Source: Pseudovirgaria hyperparasitica
Taxonomy: Eukaryota > Ascomycota > Dothideomycetes > Acrospermales > Acrospermaceae
Length of the DNA stretch: 64,000 bases
Assembly (NCBI RefSeq): GCF_010093815.1
Contig: NW_022985557.1
Coordinates: 930,001 to 994,000, forward strand
Direction: 5' to 3'
A program made the position numbers and the translations under genes. Within the stretch, counting starts at the first letter, position 1. Each line of letters starts with the position of its first letter. The notes under the pieces are model-generated. The model ran no database searches. It had not been told where the DNA came from and saw nothing but the letters and a program-made list of their open reading frames with translations. Positions 11,120-21,622 of this stretch are shown here, piece by piece.

Positions 11120-13357
11120 AGGCTGGTATGAGCTGGTGCACAATCTGGAACTACCACAGAGGCGAAGACGCCGACAAAGGCCACCACCATAATTATTGCA
11201 CGAATCATGAACTGCAGGGCTCTTGGCCGTACATTCTGGAACAAACCTTATCCAAACAACAACACATACCACTGTGTCATCCGCAATCCTGTAGCCCCCC
11301 GGCCACCGGACACCTACATTTGAACGCCAGGGTGTGCATCAGATTCGAAAAGGCGGCTAATACTTCTGTTGTCGAAGGCAGCCATGAAGCTTAGCCTCCA
11401 CGCACCACCTTTGATGGTCCAAGAGCGCACCCACCAATCTCGCCAAACGAGATGGCCGCAGGAAAGCATGTATCAGACGTTGGAGGTAGACCACTTACCT
11501 ATTCGGGCCACGTATGATTCAGTGCATCGTACCAGCGTCTCCGGAGCCTCACCTCGTAGAGTTCCATTAGGTGTCCTTCATACTATATCTGAAAACTCTG
11601 ATTTTTCTTCAAACTCTGTATTTTCTGGTCTAGACTCCCAAGTCCTTCTCTCGTCTCATGTGCCCGTTCAGCAAGGATATTCCGTCTCCTTGTTCCCCTC
11701 CCTGTTCAAGGTCTAACCTCTCGCGCATTATACTCACAATACCGACACCACTCCCTGCGGCCAAACGCGCAACGCTCTTCTTACACTTCGTATAACGAGA
11801 CCGGCGCCAGTAGATGAACACGCATCCGCCAGCATGCGCGCCGACGCTGGCGCACTACCACGGACTCTACCACTTCTCTGCAGTCGCCAAGTTCCCCCTG
11901 TGAAGTTTTTCTATACGGTAAATTACACATGTCAGCACGTCCCTTCGATATCTGGTCCACTACTCAAGTTCCCGCGCGCCATTGACTCAACGTACCACGA
12001 GGGAAGCCCGCGGGATGCTGAGCGAAGTTCTCGGGTCCCGGAATATGGGACGATGGGACCCAAGGCAGGACGCCGGCGAGTACAGTGCTTTTGTCGTGCC
12101 TGGTATCATGACAACGACTCCTTTTGATGCCTTATAGAGGCTGGGCGTACTCAAAGGCACACGGGGTCCCACAAACCTGTCTTGTGTGCGCGCAAGACAA
12201 CATCTTGACCTGCCTGCTCTCCAGGCATGGCAAATCGAAGTAATCTACACAGGACACAATTTGTTCCGAGCGCGGTTTCGGACTCTTTGCGCGACCGCAC
12301 CAGCAGTTAAATCACCCCCTTTTTTTTTTCCCCAAAGTTTCAGGTCTGAAAGCGCGACGCGATATTAGGACGTCTTTCGTACAGTGACATTTCGCGACAC
12401 GTCCGCGCTCCCGATTGAGTTTGCCCATTGCTTTCCCTCGCGCGACCTTTCTCCCCCCCTCCCTCCTCTTGGTAAACATGGACCACCACCAACCAGCCAG
12501 CCCGCCAGCCTAGGCTTTTTGCGCAAACTCCTTTTCGTCGGGCCACCGAACGTTTCGTCGTCGTCGTCGTCTCTCTCGGAACCATGCGGCTCGGAATAGG
12601 CATGGCATCCCCGCCCGCCGCGCGCAAGGCTAGGGGGGGGACGGAGAACCCCATCCCCGTACCCAGGAACCCAGGGCGCGCCGTTCGAGAAAAAGGGCCC
12701 CCCCCCTTCCCTTTCTCCCATCCTGCCTCCCTCCTCCCTTTCTTCCTCGAATAGTAGCCAATTCGCAGGGTGGCTGGCTGGCTGGCTGGCCGCAGTAACA
12801 CAGACACACACGTCACGTCGCGTCGCACATTGTTGCAGGTCGCGATATGTCGTCCCTTTTTCCCCCGCGAAATCTCCTAAGAATAGCTCACTTATTTTGC
12901 TCGGTGGTAGCACACAAGTTTCAACTGCTACAAAGGGAGGGAGGGAGGAAAATATATGAGGCTGGCTAGTGGTAGTGGTGCAATGATCAACAACGGGGGT
13001 AAGGTGGGATTTTATTTGGCTGGGGGTCCGGGGGGCGAGCCGGGTGTTCGACGCACGATGACATGATTGCCCCCATCAGCGACCGCCGCGGCTGCCCAGT
13101 CCTCTAGTACACTCTAACTGCTACTAGGCTAGGCATGTAGATAGGTACGTACTACTACTTCCACTAGCAGTCTACCCTCTACACACCCGGCGGCCGGTAC
13201 ACTAACTGCTACCACTACTAAATAATTCCCAAGAAAACTTAAAAAGAATCTTCCCAACCCCACAGGTAATTTAGGCTAGTTGGTTGGTTAGTTGGTTAGT
13301 TGTTTAGGCAGGGCAGTCTTGGGGGAGAGGGGGGGCCGGGGGGGAGGCGGGTGGATG

Positions 13358-13387
13358 CTAGGCGCAAGGTTCGAACGTTCGAAGCGC
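13358..13387. repeat. Perfect 14-bp palindrome with outer GCGC arms
   Basis: TTCGAACGTTCGAA at 13370-13383 is its own reverse complement and is bracketed by GCGC on both sides (GCGCAAGG before, GCGC after), giving a cruciform-like inverted repeat of about 26 bp next to a G-rich tract. Function unknown. Confidence 0.6.
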
Positions 13388-14360
13388 AAAACGCTAAATG
13401 AGGCTTCTAGAAGGGGGGCGGGAGATTTTTAAGTTACCCGTTTCTAGAAAAGAGAGAGAAATGAAGGGGAAGGAGAAAAGCAAAAAAAAGTTGTCGGAAA
13501 TCGAAAACGTACGATGCATATGGTATGGGTTAAAACTCTCTGTGTTTTTTTTTGGTTTCCAATTGTTTGATATTTGATTGTTTAGGGACAGGGGGGGCCG
13601 GGCGGTGATTATTCGTTATGGGACCCACGGTGTGGGAGTTGGTTGTATGTGTATGTGTGTTTTGGTGGTGAGATGTGGGGATTGGGATTGGGATGGGGAT
13701 GGGGGGAGAGATGGGGCTGGGTGAGGCGGGATGTTTCGACGATTCATGTGGGGAAGTAAGGGATGATGCATCCAGGAAAAGGGAAAGGAACAAACCATGG
13801 CTGGGGGATTTATTTTCCGATGGATGGATATGATATTTTGGGATGTGGCTGTGCTGTGTGCTGCTGTGTGTGCTGCTGTGTTATGGCTATCTAATATTAT
13901 AATGGAATATAAGATGTTGGAACTAAGAATAGGTCTGCTTGTGCTGTGCTGTGCTTGCTTACTGTCTAACCGACCATCTAACTTGATGACTTTGGCAATC
14001 ATATGTATAGATAGATGTAGTGTCTATAGGGTTTATTGCTTCGCTCGTTTAATGGGTATAACGGGGACTTTGTGTTCTACTAGGATTAAAAACTCCACTT
14101 GCGCTCTTGTATGTATATATGTATGTATATAGACATGTATTAGGGGTAGGCACTTGTACCATACGATCTCTACTTCTATGTATATGTATGTATACATACA
14201 TACAACCCCGAGGTATAAACTATCCTCTCCCCTCGGACTACATCTGTCTAGCTAATAGATAGATAGATATAAACTACGAAGAGGTTCATTCGTTAGTCTA
14301 TCAATCCATCAATGAAGTAGTCAAGCAGTCACGAAAAGGTCAAAGTATAGTGCGTATAAT

Positions 14361-14485
14361 AGTGGTAGTAGTAGGTAGTGGATAGTAGATAGTAGGTAGT
14401 AGGTAGTAGGTAGTAGGTAGTAGGTAGTAGGTAGTAGGCAGTAGGCAGTAGGCAGTAGGTAGTAAGTAGTAGGCAGTAGATAGTA
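14361..14485. repeat. 7-bp tandem repeat (GTAGTAG)n
   Basis: About 17 copies of a 7-bp unit (TAGTAGG permutations) with scattered single-base variants such as GTAGGCA. It is a minisatellite-like array in the gene-poor region downstream of the phospholipase C gene. Confidence 0.9.
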
Positions 14486-15485
14486 TAAGTATATAGAAGC
14501 GAACTACGATATAGGAACATGATAACGAATATAACGATAATAACGACTACAATAATAATAATATGGTTGGTTCGTTAGTCAGATGGCAAGGAAGTATAAG
14601 TGTAAGTGTAAGTGTATATATACTATACATATACCATGCATGTTAATTGTCATTGTGGTTACAATGCTGTACGTGTATACACATCCATCTATCTCCCTGT
14701 AATCAATCTTCCCTACCCATCTATTCATCTCCCTCCCTCCCTCCCAATCATCTACCCATCCCCCTCCCCATCCCCAATATACCCCTTACTCTTCACGAAT
14801 ACTAAGTTATCCGTCAGACGTCGTCAAAGGAGGAGGATAGGCCCTGACCTGACTTCAACCCGACTCGACTTCAACCCAACCTGTCATTCCTTCAACCCAG
14901 ACTTTTAACCCTCAAGCCAGACCAAACATCCGTTTGACACCCGACTTATCTTTTAGATCCGACTCGATTTCATTCATTCCAACACCAACACCAACACCAA
15001 CTCACCAACTCCAAAACTCCAAAACTCCAAACTCCAAAACTCCTTACGTCCCGCCTTTCCGCACCACACACACAGTCCACACCCTTCCTCACCCTTCCAT
15101 ACACACACACATACATACATAAACATACCCATACAAACTCCCCCTTCTCCCCGTCTCCAACCCCCCTGACTCACGACCACGACCACGACCACAAAAACAA
15201 CCCACGCCTCCCCGGCCCCCGCCTCCGCCTCCCCCGCCTTCCCTTCCCTCTCCTCTTCGCTTCCCCTTTCCCCCGGCCAGCTCTTCCCCTCCCCGCCAGT
15301 CCTTGCCCCGCACACAGCATAACGGCGTAGCATAGCACAGCACACTATCACAGCACAGCACAACGGCGCAGCGCAGCGCAGCACAGCAAAGCAAAGCACA
15401 GCAATCACCGACAAGGATGAATAGACAGACAGACAGACAGACCCAAATCAATCCATCCACCTTCCACGCACGCACGCCATATACC

Positions 15486-15545
15486 ACAACAACACACAAC
15501 ACAACAACACACAACACAACAACACACAACACAACAACACACACA
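15486..15545. repeat. 15-bp tandem repeat, four copies
   Basis: Unit ACAACAACACACAAC repeated four times head to tail, the last copy with a two-base change. It lies in an A/C-rich stretch. Confidence 0.9.
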
Positions 15546-16372
15546 AATCGAGGACGTGACTGACCCTAAGACGTACTAGACAGATAGATAGATAAATCAA
15601 GCGAGCGAGCGAGTGAACCGGAAAAGGTCAACAGCCAAGAAGTAGTAGTCACAGTCTCACACGTATACAGCTTCAAATGTCAAAATGTCAAGAACAAGTA
15701 AAATCGTTTCAACAAACTCCACAAGCCCATTGTTCAAAATGCCATGGTCGTTTTTATAATATATATATAAATGTATATATGTGAAACAAACACACACATC
15801 CCATCATCATCATCTAGTACAAGGAGCCGCCACCAAACCCCCCTTTTCCCCCAATCCTTGTCCCCACACCCCGCCCCCTTGTCCCCGTCGAGAGGGGGGG
15901 CGTTCAATCATGGATATTGGTATCAAAAAGGAAAAAAAGAAAAGAAAAAAAAAAGACAAGGAATACAATACGCAGCCAGCCATTACTGCTTGGCTTGGCT
16001 GTCGCGCCGACCCAGAATCCATGTCCCATGTCCCATGTCCCATGTCAGAGCGAGTGATAATACAACGAGTGAGCCTTCGAGGCGTAATGTGTCTATAGTA
16101 TGCATGCGAGTGGCCAACACAGACAGGAGATTCGTCATGGGCTGTGCGTGCGTGGTGAGGAAAATATTGGAAACAAGTAACGAAGTGGATCCATGTCTAG
16201 ATTTGGTTCAAGAGCTTGATGTCGAGGACCTTGTGCCTCAAGAGGTAGAGCTCGAGTAAAATTGCAGCCACTTTCTGTAGCGGGCATCAAGCCGGGTATA
16301 TGAGAGAAAGGGAATAAATAGATAAGAAAAAAGGGCAGTAGACGAGAATAGAGTGTGTTTGTGAAACTTTTT

Positions 16373-19300
16373 TTAGCCCCGGCTGAACGAAGAGTCCGTA
16401 TCAGTGCGGATCGTGGTCGCGCGGCTGATCGGGAGGGAAGGAGTTTCGCAGTCCCCGCGCGGCCGTGACTTGTTCCTTTTGTTTTGCGAGTTGGATCTGC
16501 TTAGCACTCGACTGAAGATGCCTCGATGGCCGGATCTACCGTCAATCGAGGGCGAGTTGGGGTTGCTGTCAAAGTAATTCGTCTCGTGAATGGGCACGTG
16601 ATCAGCCTTTTCAATCTTGCAGAACAGCGTCGAGAAGAGGTATTGCTCGCCGTTGGTGTTGTACAAGGGCAGATGGCGATAGCCCTCTTGCAGAGTGCTC
16701 AGCTTAGCAGTGAATATTGCAAGCGGCTGGCCGCTGGTGTTCGCATTCGTGCCATCCGGCGAGTTCCACACAGACCACCGTACGAATACGAGGCTGGGAT
16801 ATTTGGTCTCCAGGGTCATGGTGATGTTTTCGCTCCAGTTCGGGTCGTAGCCGTTGTTGCCGACTGGGCGGGTTCGCTTGCGAAGCGGAGATCCAATCCC
16901 CGAAATGCCGTCCCGAGATGACGCGTCGAGGCCACCTTCTCCACTTGCGATGCCGCGCCGCTTGTCGTCTGCGCAGAACATCTCAAACTCGACGTACGGG
17001 TTGATGTTCGTGTCCGTGCTGACATTATAGGGACGTGGAAGCTGCTGGGCCGAGATGATGTTGACCGAGAAGCTGACTTGTTTCTTGGGCTTGTTCTTTG
17101 GGCCGGCAAACTTCCCAAGAAAGTCGCTATCCTCATATCGAAGCTCGGCAGGCTTCAAGACGTAGCCAGAACGATCGCTGCCTGTAGCGAACATGGCGTC
17201 GTTGATTTGACGTCCCACATCGTATGTCTGCCAATTGAGAGCGGCCATCTGGACACCCTTGCGCCAATATTTCAGAGGATCAAAGTTGGACGAATTGATG
17301 CGCCTGGGCCCCGGATAGACCCGCATCAGGTGCAACATATTGTGTGCCTCAAGGAGTGCCTTGCTCTCAGATCCCGGCTTGCACCGTGCCTCAAAGGTTC
17401 GCTCGCCAAAGGAGAAGATGTGATTGTAGCTCTGTGCTGCCGGTGACTTGAAATCCGTAAACTTGAGTCCCTGAGTGTACACGGCCAGCTCTCCAAGGAC
17501 TGATGCAATCTTGCTGGTCTTCTTTCGTGCTCCCTTTTCCGACTTGAACGATGGCGGGCTGTCACTGTCATCGGCGGAACTGGCCAACGTCAACTGGGTT
17601 CCTGCCGAGGTAGCTGCTGATGTTCGGGGCGAGGAGAAGAATGAGGTGGTGCGCTCGGGCGGGCTTATCGATGTCGGGCTGGCGGCCAATGGGGCGTTTG
17701 GAACGAGGCTATTGTCCATCGCTACAGGCCTTGACCATGGCGAGCTGAAGCTCCTCTGGCGCCTGTGTGGTGGGGCTGACGGGGTTAGGATGGTCTCCTT
17801 GATGACTGGCATCTCGCGTCCCTCGAGCGTCTTTGCAGTTTGCGGCTCACGGTTCTCGACTGCCGACTTGACTTTGATGAGGATCTTGTTCCTCAGCCGT
17901 TCGGGAGAAGGCAGTTCGTCGCGGTCGTCGATTGGGCGTAGTATCAGTGCGTCGCCAAACTCCCTCTTCATCGTTTCAGTCATGACTGCCTGTTGTTGCT
18001 CATTGCAGTGAACCTCGAGTGAGATGATGAGTGGGTACGGAGATGCTACAAAGGCGTATTTGTTGACAACCTTGATGCATTCAGCAAATGAGCAGCTCGT
18101 CGTGAAAGTGCGGCCATGGGAGACTATCGGCTTTCCGTCACTGCCATCCCAGCAGTCGATCTCGATGCACCTGCATCCTCTTTGAAGCGGGAGAATGTAT
18201 GCGTCAGGGCTAGATTCGCCAGCGACCTGTCGGCCAAGAAGGTATGTGTTGTGCGAGCTCGAGACAAAGTACTCGTTGAGTGGGCGATCCAACGTGTATT
18301 CCTTTGGTGGCGGCCGGAGTATGGAGTTGTAGGAAGAGGTCAAGAACTGTGAGAAATGTTGCCACGACATCAATGGCATAGACTCGCTTGCTCCTTCACT
18401 CTTCTTTGGAACGCGCGAGCATTTCGCAAAAGCCTCATTCCAGTGTTCGAGATTGGCGTCCACGTCAACTTTCTGTATGTTGCGGAGAAAGGAGAAGAAG
18501 CTCGCACGGTCCAGTCCTTCTTGATCCTGACCCTTGATCTCACGGTACAGGCTCTTGATGTCCTTTCTGTCCTTGAGGCGCCGCACAAATGCCAGGAATT
18601 GTGATTGATCCAGATATCCAGAATTGTCAGCGTCTGCTTTGTCAAAGTGCCAGCGAATGGCATTCTCGGTAGAATTGATGTGAAGTTTGCGACAAATTTG
18701 AAGAATGCTCGGGTAGTCAAGCTTCTCCTCGGACTCGTCATGCGACGTGCTGCCAAACTTCTGATCCATCGTATTGCGCCAGAATATCTTCGCGCTCTTC
18801 TCTGCAGTGCCGGCGAGGCCTGCCATGAGGTCGATGCGACGTCGCGACACCGAGTCAAGTGTGCTCGTCCATAGGGTGAAGGTGGCCTCGTCAGGGGCAA
18901 TGAGGTGAAGGAATTTCGTCTTCTTTCCTTTGGACCGGTCGCCGTCGCAGGAGTATGTGATGGTGAACCAAAACGGTTCGTAGGCAACGTCGACGCCGCA
19001 CTCCTCGCGGAAAGATCTAGCTTCCGCGCGTGTTCGAATGTCCTTGATATCGTCGATGAAGAATTGCTTGGTTTTGGAAAAGACGTCCCACGAGACCTTG
19101 GCCAAGACTTCATCCAGACAGAATCTCACATTCTTTCTCTTCTTCTTCGTGACCTTGGACAGCAGACTGCCAATCTGGAGTCTCGAAGAACGTACTGGAG
19201 CTTCGGCGCGCCCTTCTGGTATCGATTGCATCATTGACTTTGGAGCAGTGATGCCGAGACCGTTCAATTGCGTGGTAAGGGGTGAATGTTCACCGCCTTC

Positions 19301-19843
19301 TCCGTCGTCACTGTCCTCGTCATCATCATAGTATTCCAGCTCCAGGTCAGAGATCTCATGATGCTCCGTGAAGCCTCTGCTGTCGCGTCTCCTTCTCATA
19401 ATTGTTGGACCCAAGCTATTCTCGCGTTGTTGATTTGTAGCAGAGCCCCGACGACGAGGCATTCTGGCGCGATTCGAGATTCGGCGGAAGAGGTTCCCCT
19501 TGGAGATGGGAGCTTCGGAGTGAGCGGAAGGAGAGGCGGCAGGCGGTGGTGACACGGCGGGCGACTGCCATGGTTCAGGCAGGGTGAAGGAGGTTGGTAG
19601 AGAGTGAGGGACCAGATCCGAAGGCGCCGGGCCCTCGGGGGAGGTTTGTAATGAGCTTCCCATGTCTAGCATAGGACTTGTTCGTGAAGACGGTATGCTT
19701 GTAGCGGAAGGAGGCTTTGTAGCGAGAGGGATTGCAGTGATGAATGAAGTGATTGAGGTTGGGTATGGTTGTTTCTTAAACTGTAGTAGAGCAGCATTCT
19801 GCAATGACTCTTGCGAGGCAGGTAATAAGGTCGGTAGATTCAT
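16373..19843 (-). CDS. PLC1: Phosphoinositide-specific phospholipase C (delta-type)
   Basis: A single exon of 1156 residues. The enzyme splits PIP2 into diacylglycerol and inositol trisphosphate at the plasma membrane and links to calcium signalling. In order: a Pro/Ser-rich N-terminus (1-115), a basic segment with RRISNRARMPRRRG, a PH-like domain about 235-340, EF-hand material with DKADADNSGYLD near 400, the X catalytic box with FVSSSHNTYL, GCRCIEIDCWDG near 558 and VSHGRTFTT, a Ser-rich linker about 670-770, the Y box starting ELAVYTQGLKF near 784 with RVYPGPRRINSSNFDP, and a C2 domain from about 928 to 1081. The two catalytic histidines (SSHN and SHGR) are present. The start at 19843 is the first long-frame ATG; a six-codon upstream frame lies at 19889-19909. 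Longer than yeast Plc1 because of the disordered N-terminus and linkers. It stands isolated between two gene-poor regions. Confidence 0.97.
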   Translation of the reverse strand: MNLPTLLPASQESLQNAALLQFKKQPYPTSITSFITAIPLATKPPSATSIPSSRTSPMLDMGSSLQTSPEGPAPSDLVPHSLPTSFTLPEPWQSPAVSPPPAASPSAHSEAPISKGNLFRRISNRARMPRRRGSATNQQRENSLGPTIMRRRRDSRGFTEHHEISDLELEYYDDDEDSDDGEGGEHSPLTTQLNGLGITAPKSMMQSIPEGRAEAPVRSSRLQIGSLLSKVTKKKRKNVRFCLDEVLAKVSWDVFSKTKQFFIDDIKDIRTRAEARSFREECGVDVAYEPFWFTITYSCDGDRSKGKKTKFLHLIAPDEATFTLWTSTLDSVSRRRIDLMAGLAGTAEKSAKIFWRNTMDQKFGSTSHDESEEKLDYPSILQICRKLHINSTENAIRWHFDKADADNSGYLDQSQFLAFVRRLKDRKDIKSLYREIKGQDQEGLDRASFFSFLRNIQKVDVDANLEHWNEAFAKCSRVPKKSEGASESMPLMSWQHFSQFLTSSYNSILRPPPKEYTLDRPLNEYFVSSSHNTYLLGRQVAGESSPDAYILPLQRGCRCIEIDCWDGSDGKPIVSHGRTFTTSCSFAECIKVVNKYAFVASPYPLIISLEVHCNEQQQAVMTETMKREFGDALILRPIDDRDELPSPERLRNKILIKVKSAVENREPQTAKTLEGREMPVIKETILTPSAPPHRRQRSFSSPWSRPVAMDNSLVPNAPLAASPTSISPPERTTSFFSSPRTSAATSAGTQLTLASSADDSDSPPSFKSEKGARKKTSKIASVLGELAVYTQGLKFTDFKSPAAQSYNHIFSFGERTFEARCKPGSESKALLEAHNMLHLMRVYPGPRRINSSNFDPLKYWRKGVQMAALNWQTYDVGRQINDAMFATGSDRSGYVLKPAELRYEDSDFLGKFAGPKNKPKKQVSFSVNIISAQQLPRPYNVSTDTNINPYVEFEMFCADDKRRGIASGEGGLDASSRDGISGIGSPLRKRTRPVGNNGYDPNWSENITMTLETKYPSLVFVRWSVWNSPDGTNANTSGQPLAIFTAKLSTLQEGYRHLPLYNTNGEQYLFSTLFCKIEKADHVPIHETNYFDSNPNSPSIDGRSGHRGIFSRVLSRSNSQNKRNKSRPRGDCETPSLPISRATTIRTDTDSSFSRG

Positions 19844-20699
19844 GATTGTGGGTGTAGTCGTGGAGCACGGAGGCAGACAGGCTGCTGGCTAAGAAGGGCG
19901 TTGAGACATGACTTTTTGTATTTTTTGGATTGCGAATGAATAGTTGGATGAGTCGCAGCGACAAGACCAGCGAAAAAGAACGTGGCAGCTCTTATGGGCT
20001 TCAGAACATGGTACAAGGATTGGCGTGGTATCGGAAAGAGTTTCAGAGAGGAGGAGAGCTGCTGCTGCTGCTGCTGCTGCGGAGAAGCAGGCGGGATTGT
20101 GTGTATGCAGGCAATGGCCTAGTGACGGCAGCGTTGGTGATGAGCGAGAGAGTGAGAGAATTTGTGGTGGTGGGCCGACACGATGTCGCGATGCACCCTG
20201 CAGGACTGTACGAAAGCGGCAACAGGATCTGCTTTGTCGTGAAGCGGAATGAAGGACGTGGATTTTTGAAACCGAAACCTGAGCGTACAGGTATTCACCG
20301 GCCGAATGGTGAGGGAGAGTGAGTGTGTGTGTGGTGACGGCAGGAAAAGCCAGGATATGAGCAAATGAGCTGCAAGGACGGGCGGGCGGGATGTACAGCG
20401 GGCTTGGTGTGGTGTGGCGTTTCGTTTGAAGGCAGTGTGTGTGGAGGAGGGTGGTGCAGCAGTCCTTTGAGCAAACACTGATTGAGGTGACAAGAGACAG
20501 TGGATGTTGAGGCGTTTGTTGTGAACGAGACACGAATTGGAGCAGTATAAGGAGAGAGAGAGAGAGAGTGTGTGTGGATGGATGATGGAGAAATAGAATA
20601 AATTTGGGAAGTGTGTGAGTGAAATTGGGTAGAAGTTAAGAAAAGGGAGGGTCAGTCTGAGAGAGAGAGAGTTAAACATGAGGAAGAGGTCATCCTTTA

Positions 20700-20732
20700 C
20701 CCCCCCCCCCCCCCCCCTCCCCCTCCCCCCCT
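20700..20732. repeat. Poly-C tract
   Basis: Eighteen consecutive C at 20700-20717, then CT-interrupted C runs to 20731. On the minus strand this is a long G tract upstream of PLC1 and could form G-quadruplex structure. Confidence 0.9.
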
Positions 20733-21532
20733 AGCCTTTCTCTCACATACACACTACCACTACAGTCATAGCCACCCTAGATCCCTTCCATGCCTCTCCT
20801 TCTTTTGTCCTTCCTGGGCCCCGTCGAACGGCCATGGATTGTGTGTGTGGACTGTGTGGAGTCGTGTGGACAGCGTGGACTAAGTGGACTATTAAGGTAT
20901 ACGTTGTCTTGTCTTGCTGCAAACAGACTAATTAGAGAGGGCCAGGAAATCAAAACGGCTGCCCCCCCTCCCCTACGCCGATACCCCAATACGCCAATAA
21001 CCCCCCCCCGGTCTCGCCGCCCAGTTTTGCTGCCTACCCACCCACTTTGCAGCCCACACCCAGCCCGTTTCTCGCCCGTTTGTCGCCCCGTTTTGCTGCC
21101 CGTTTTGCTGCCCACTGTTTGCCCACTGTTGCCCACTGCAGCCCACTAAAGCCCACTAATCAATCATATGGCCCGCTACTTACCTACCTACTACTATGCC
21201 CACCACCGCCCACCACCGCCCACTCTCTCTCGCCCACCGCTGTGGTCTTGGGTCTTGTCCGTCTCCCTAGCTAGCTAACGTCCATCCATTCATTCATTTA
21301 TAACCCCAAACCACCCTATTATCCCCGGTTCTTTACCTCCTCCATCACTGTAATTAATTAATATATACATTCATCTCCATCCCAGTCCCATATATCTCCA
21401 CGTCCACGTCCATCTCCACGTCCGGATCCGGCTTCTCCGCCTTCCCCTTCAACGGGCCTGTAAATCCATTTTAATCCCGATTCCAATCAATTCCATCAAA
21501 TTGAGCAATTATCAGCTTGGCCCTGTTGTATA

Positions 21533-21622
21533 TATGCTACTGTCTATGTTACTCTGTATGCTACTCTGTATGCTACTCTGTATGCTACTCTGTATGTTAC
21601 TCTGTATGCTACTGTGTATGTT
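21533..21622. repeat. 12-bp tandem repeat (TATGCTACTCTG)n
   Basis: About 7.5 head-to-tail copies of a 12-bp unit with variants at two positions (GCT/GTT and CTCTG/CTGTG). Confidence 0.9.

Larger units (their letters stand above)
11120..16372. other. 5.3-kb gene-poor region with dense simple repeats
   Basis: This lies between the convergent ends of IMP4 and the phospholipase C gene. From 11120 to about 12300 the sequence is complex but shows only short frames without recognisable domains. From about 12300 to 16000 it is dominated by homopolymer and short-unit runs: C/G tracts at 12690-12710 and 13320-13345, GGCT units near 12771-12790, GGATTG near 13680, TG/CTG near 13850, GTAGTAG at 14361-14485, CAAC/CCAA near 14985-15045, CAGA near 15425 and a 15-bp repeat at 15486-15545. 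Longer frames in the repeats are translation artefacts. I see no protein gene; a non-coding transcript cannot be excluded. Confidence 0.6.

Noticed and set aside
13361-13383. tRNA B-box-like GGTTCGAAC
   Set aside because: Belongs to a palindrome; no cloverleaf, A box or acceptor stem can be drawn around it.
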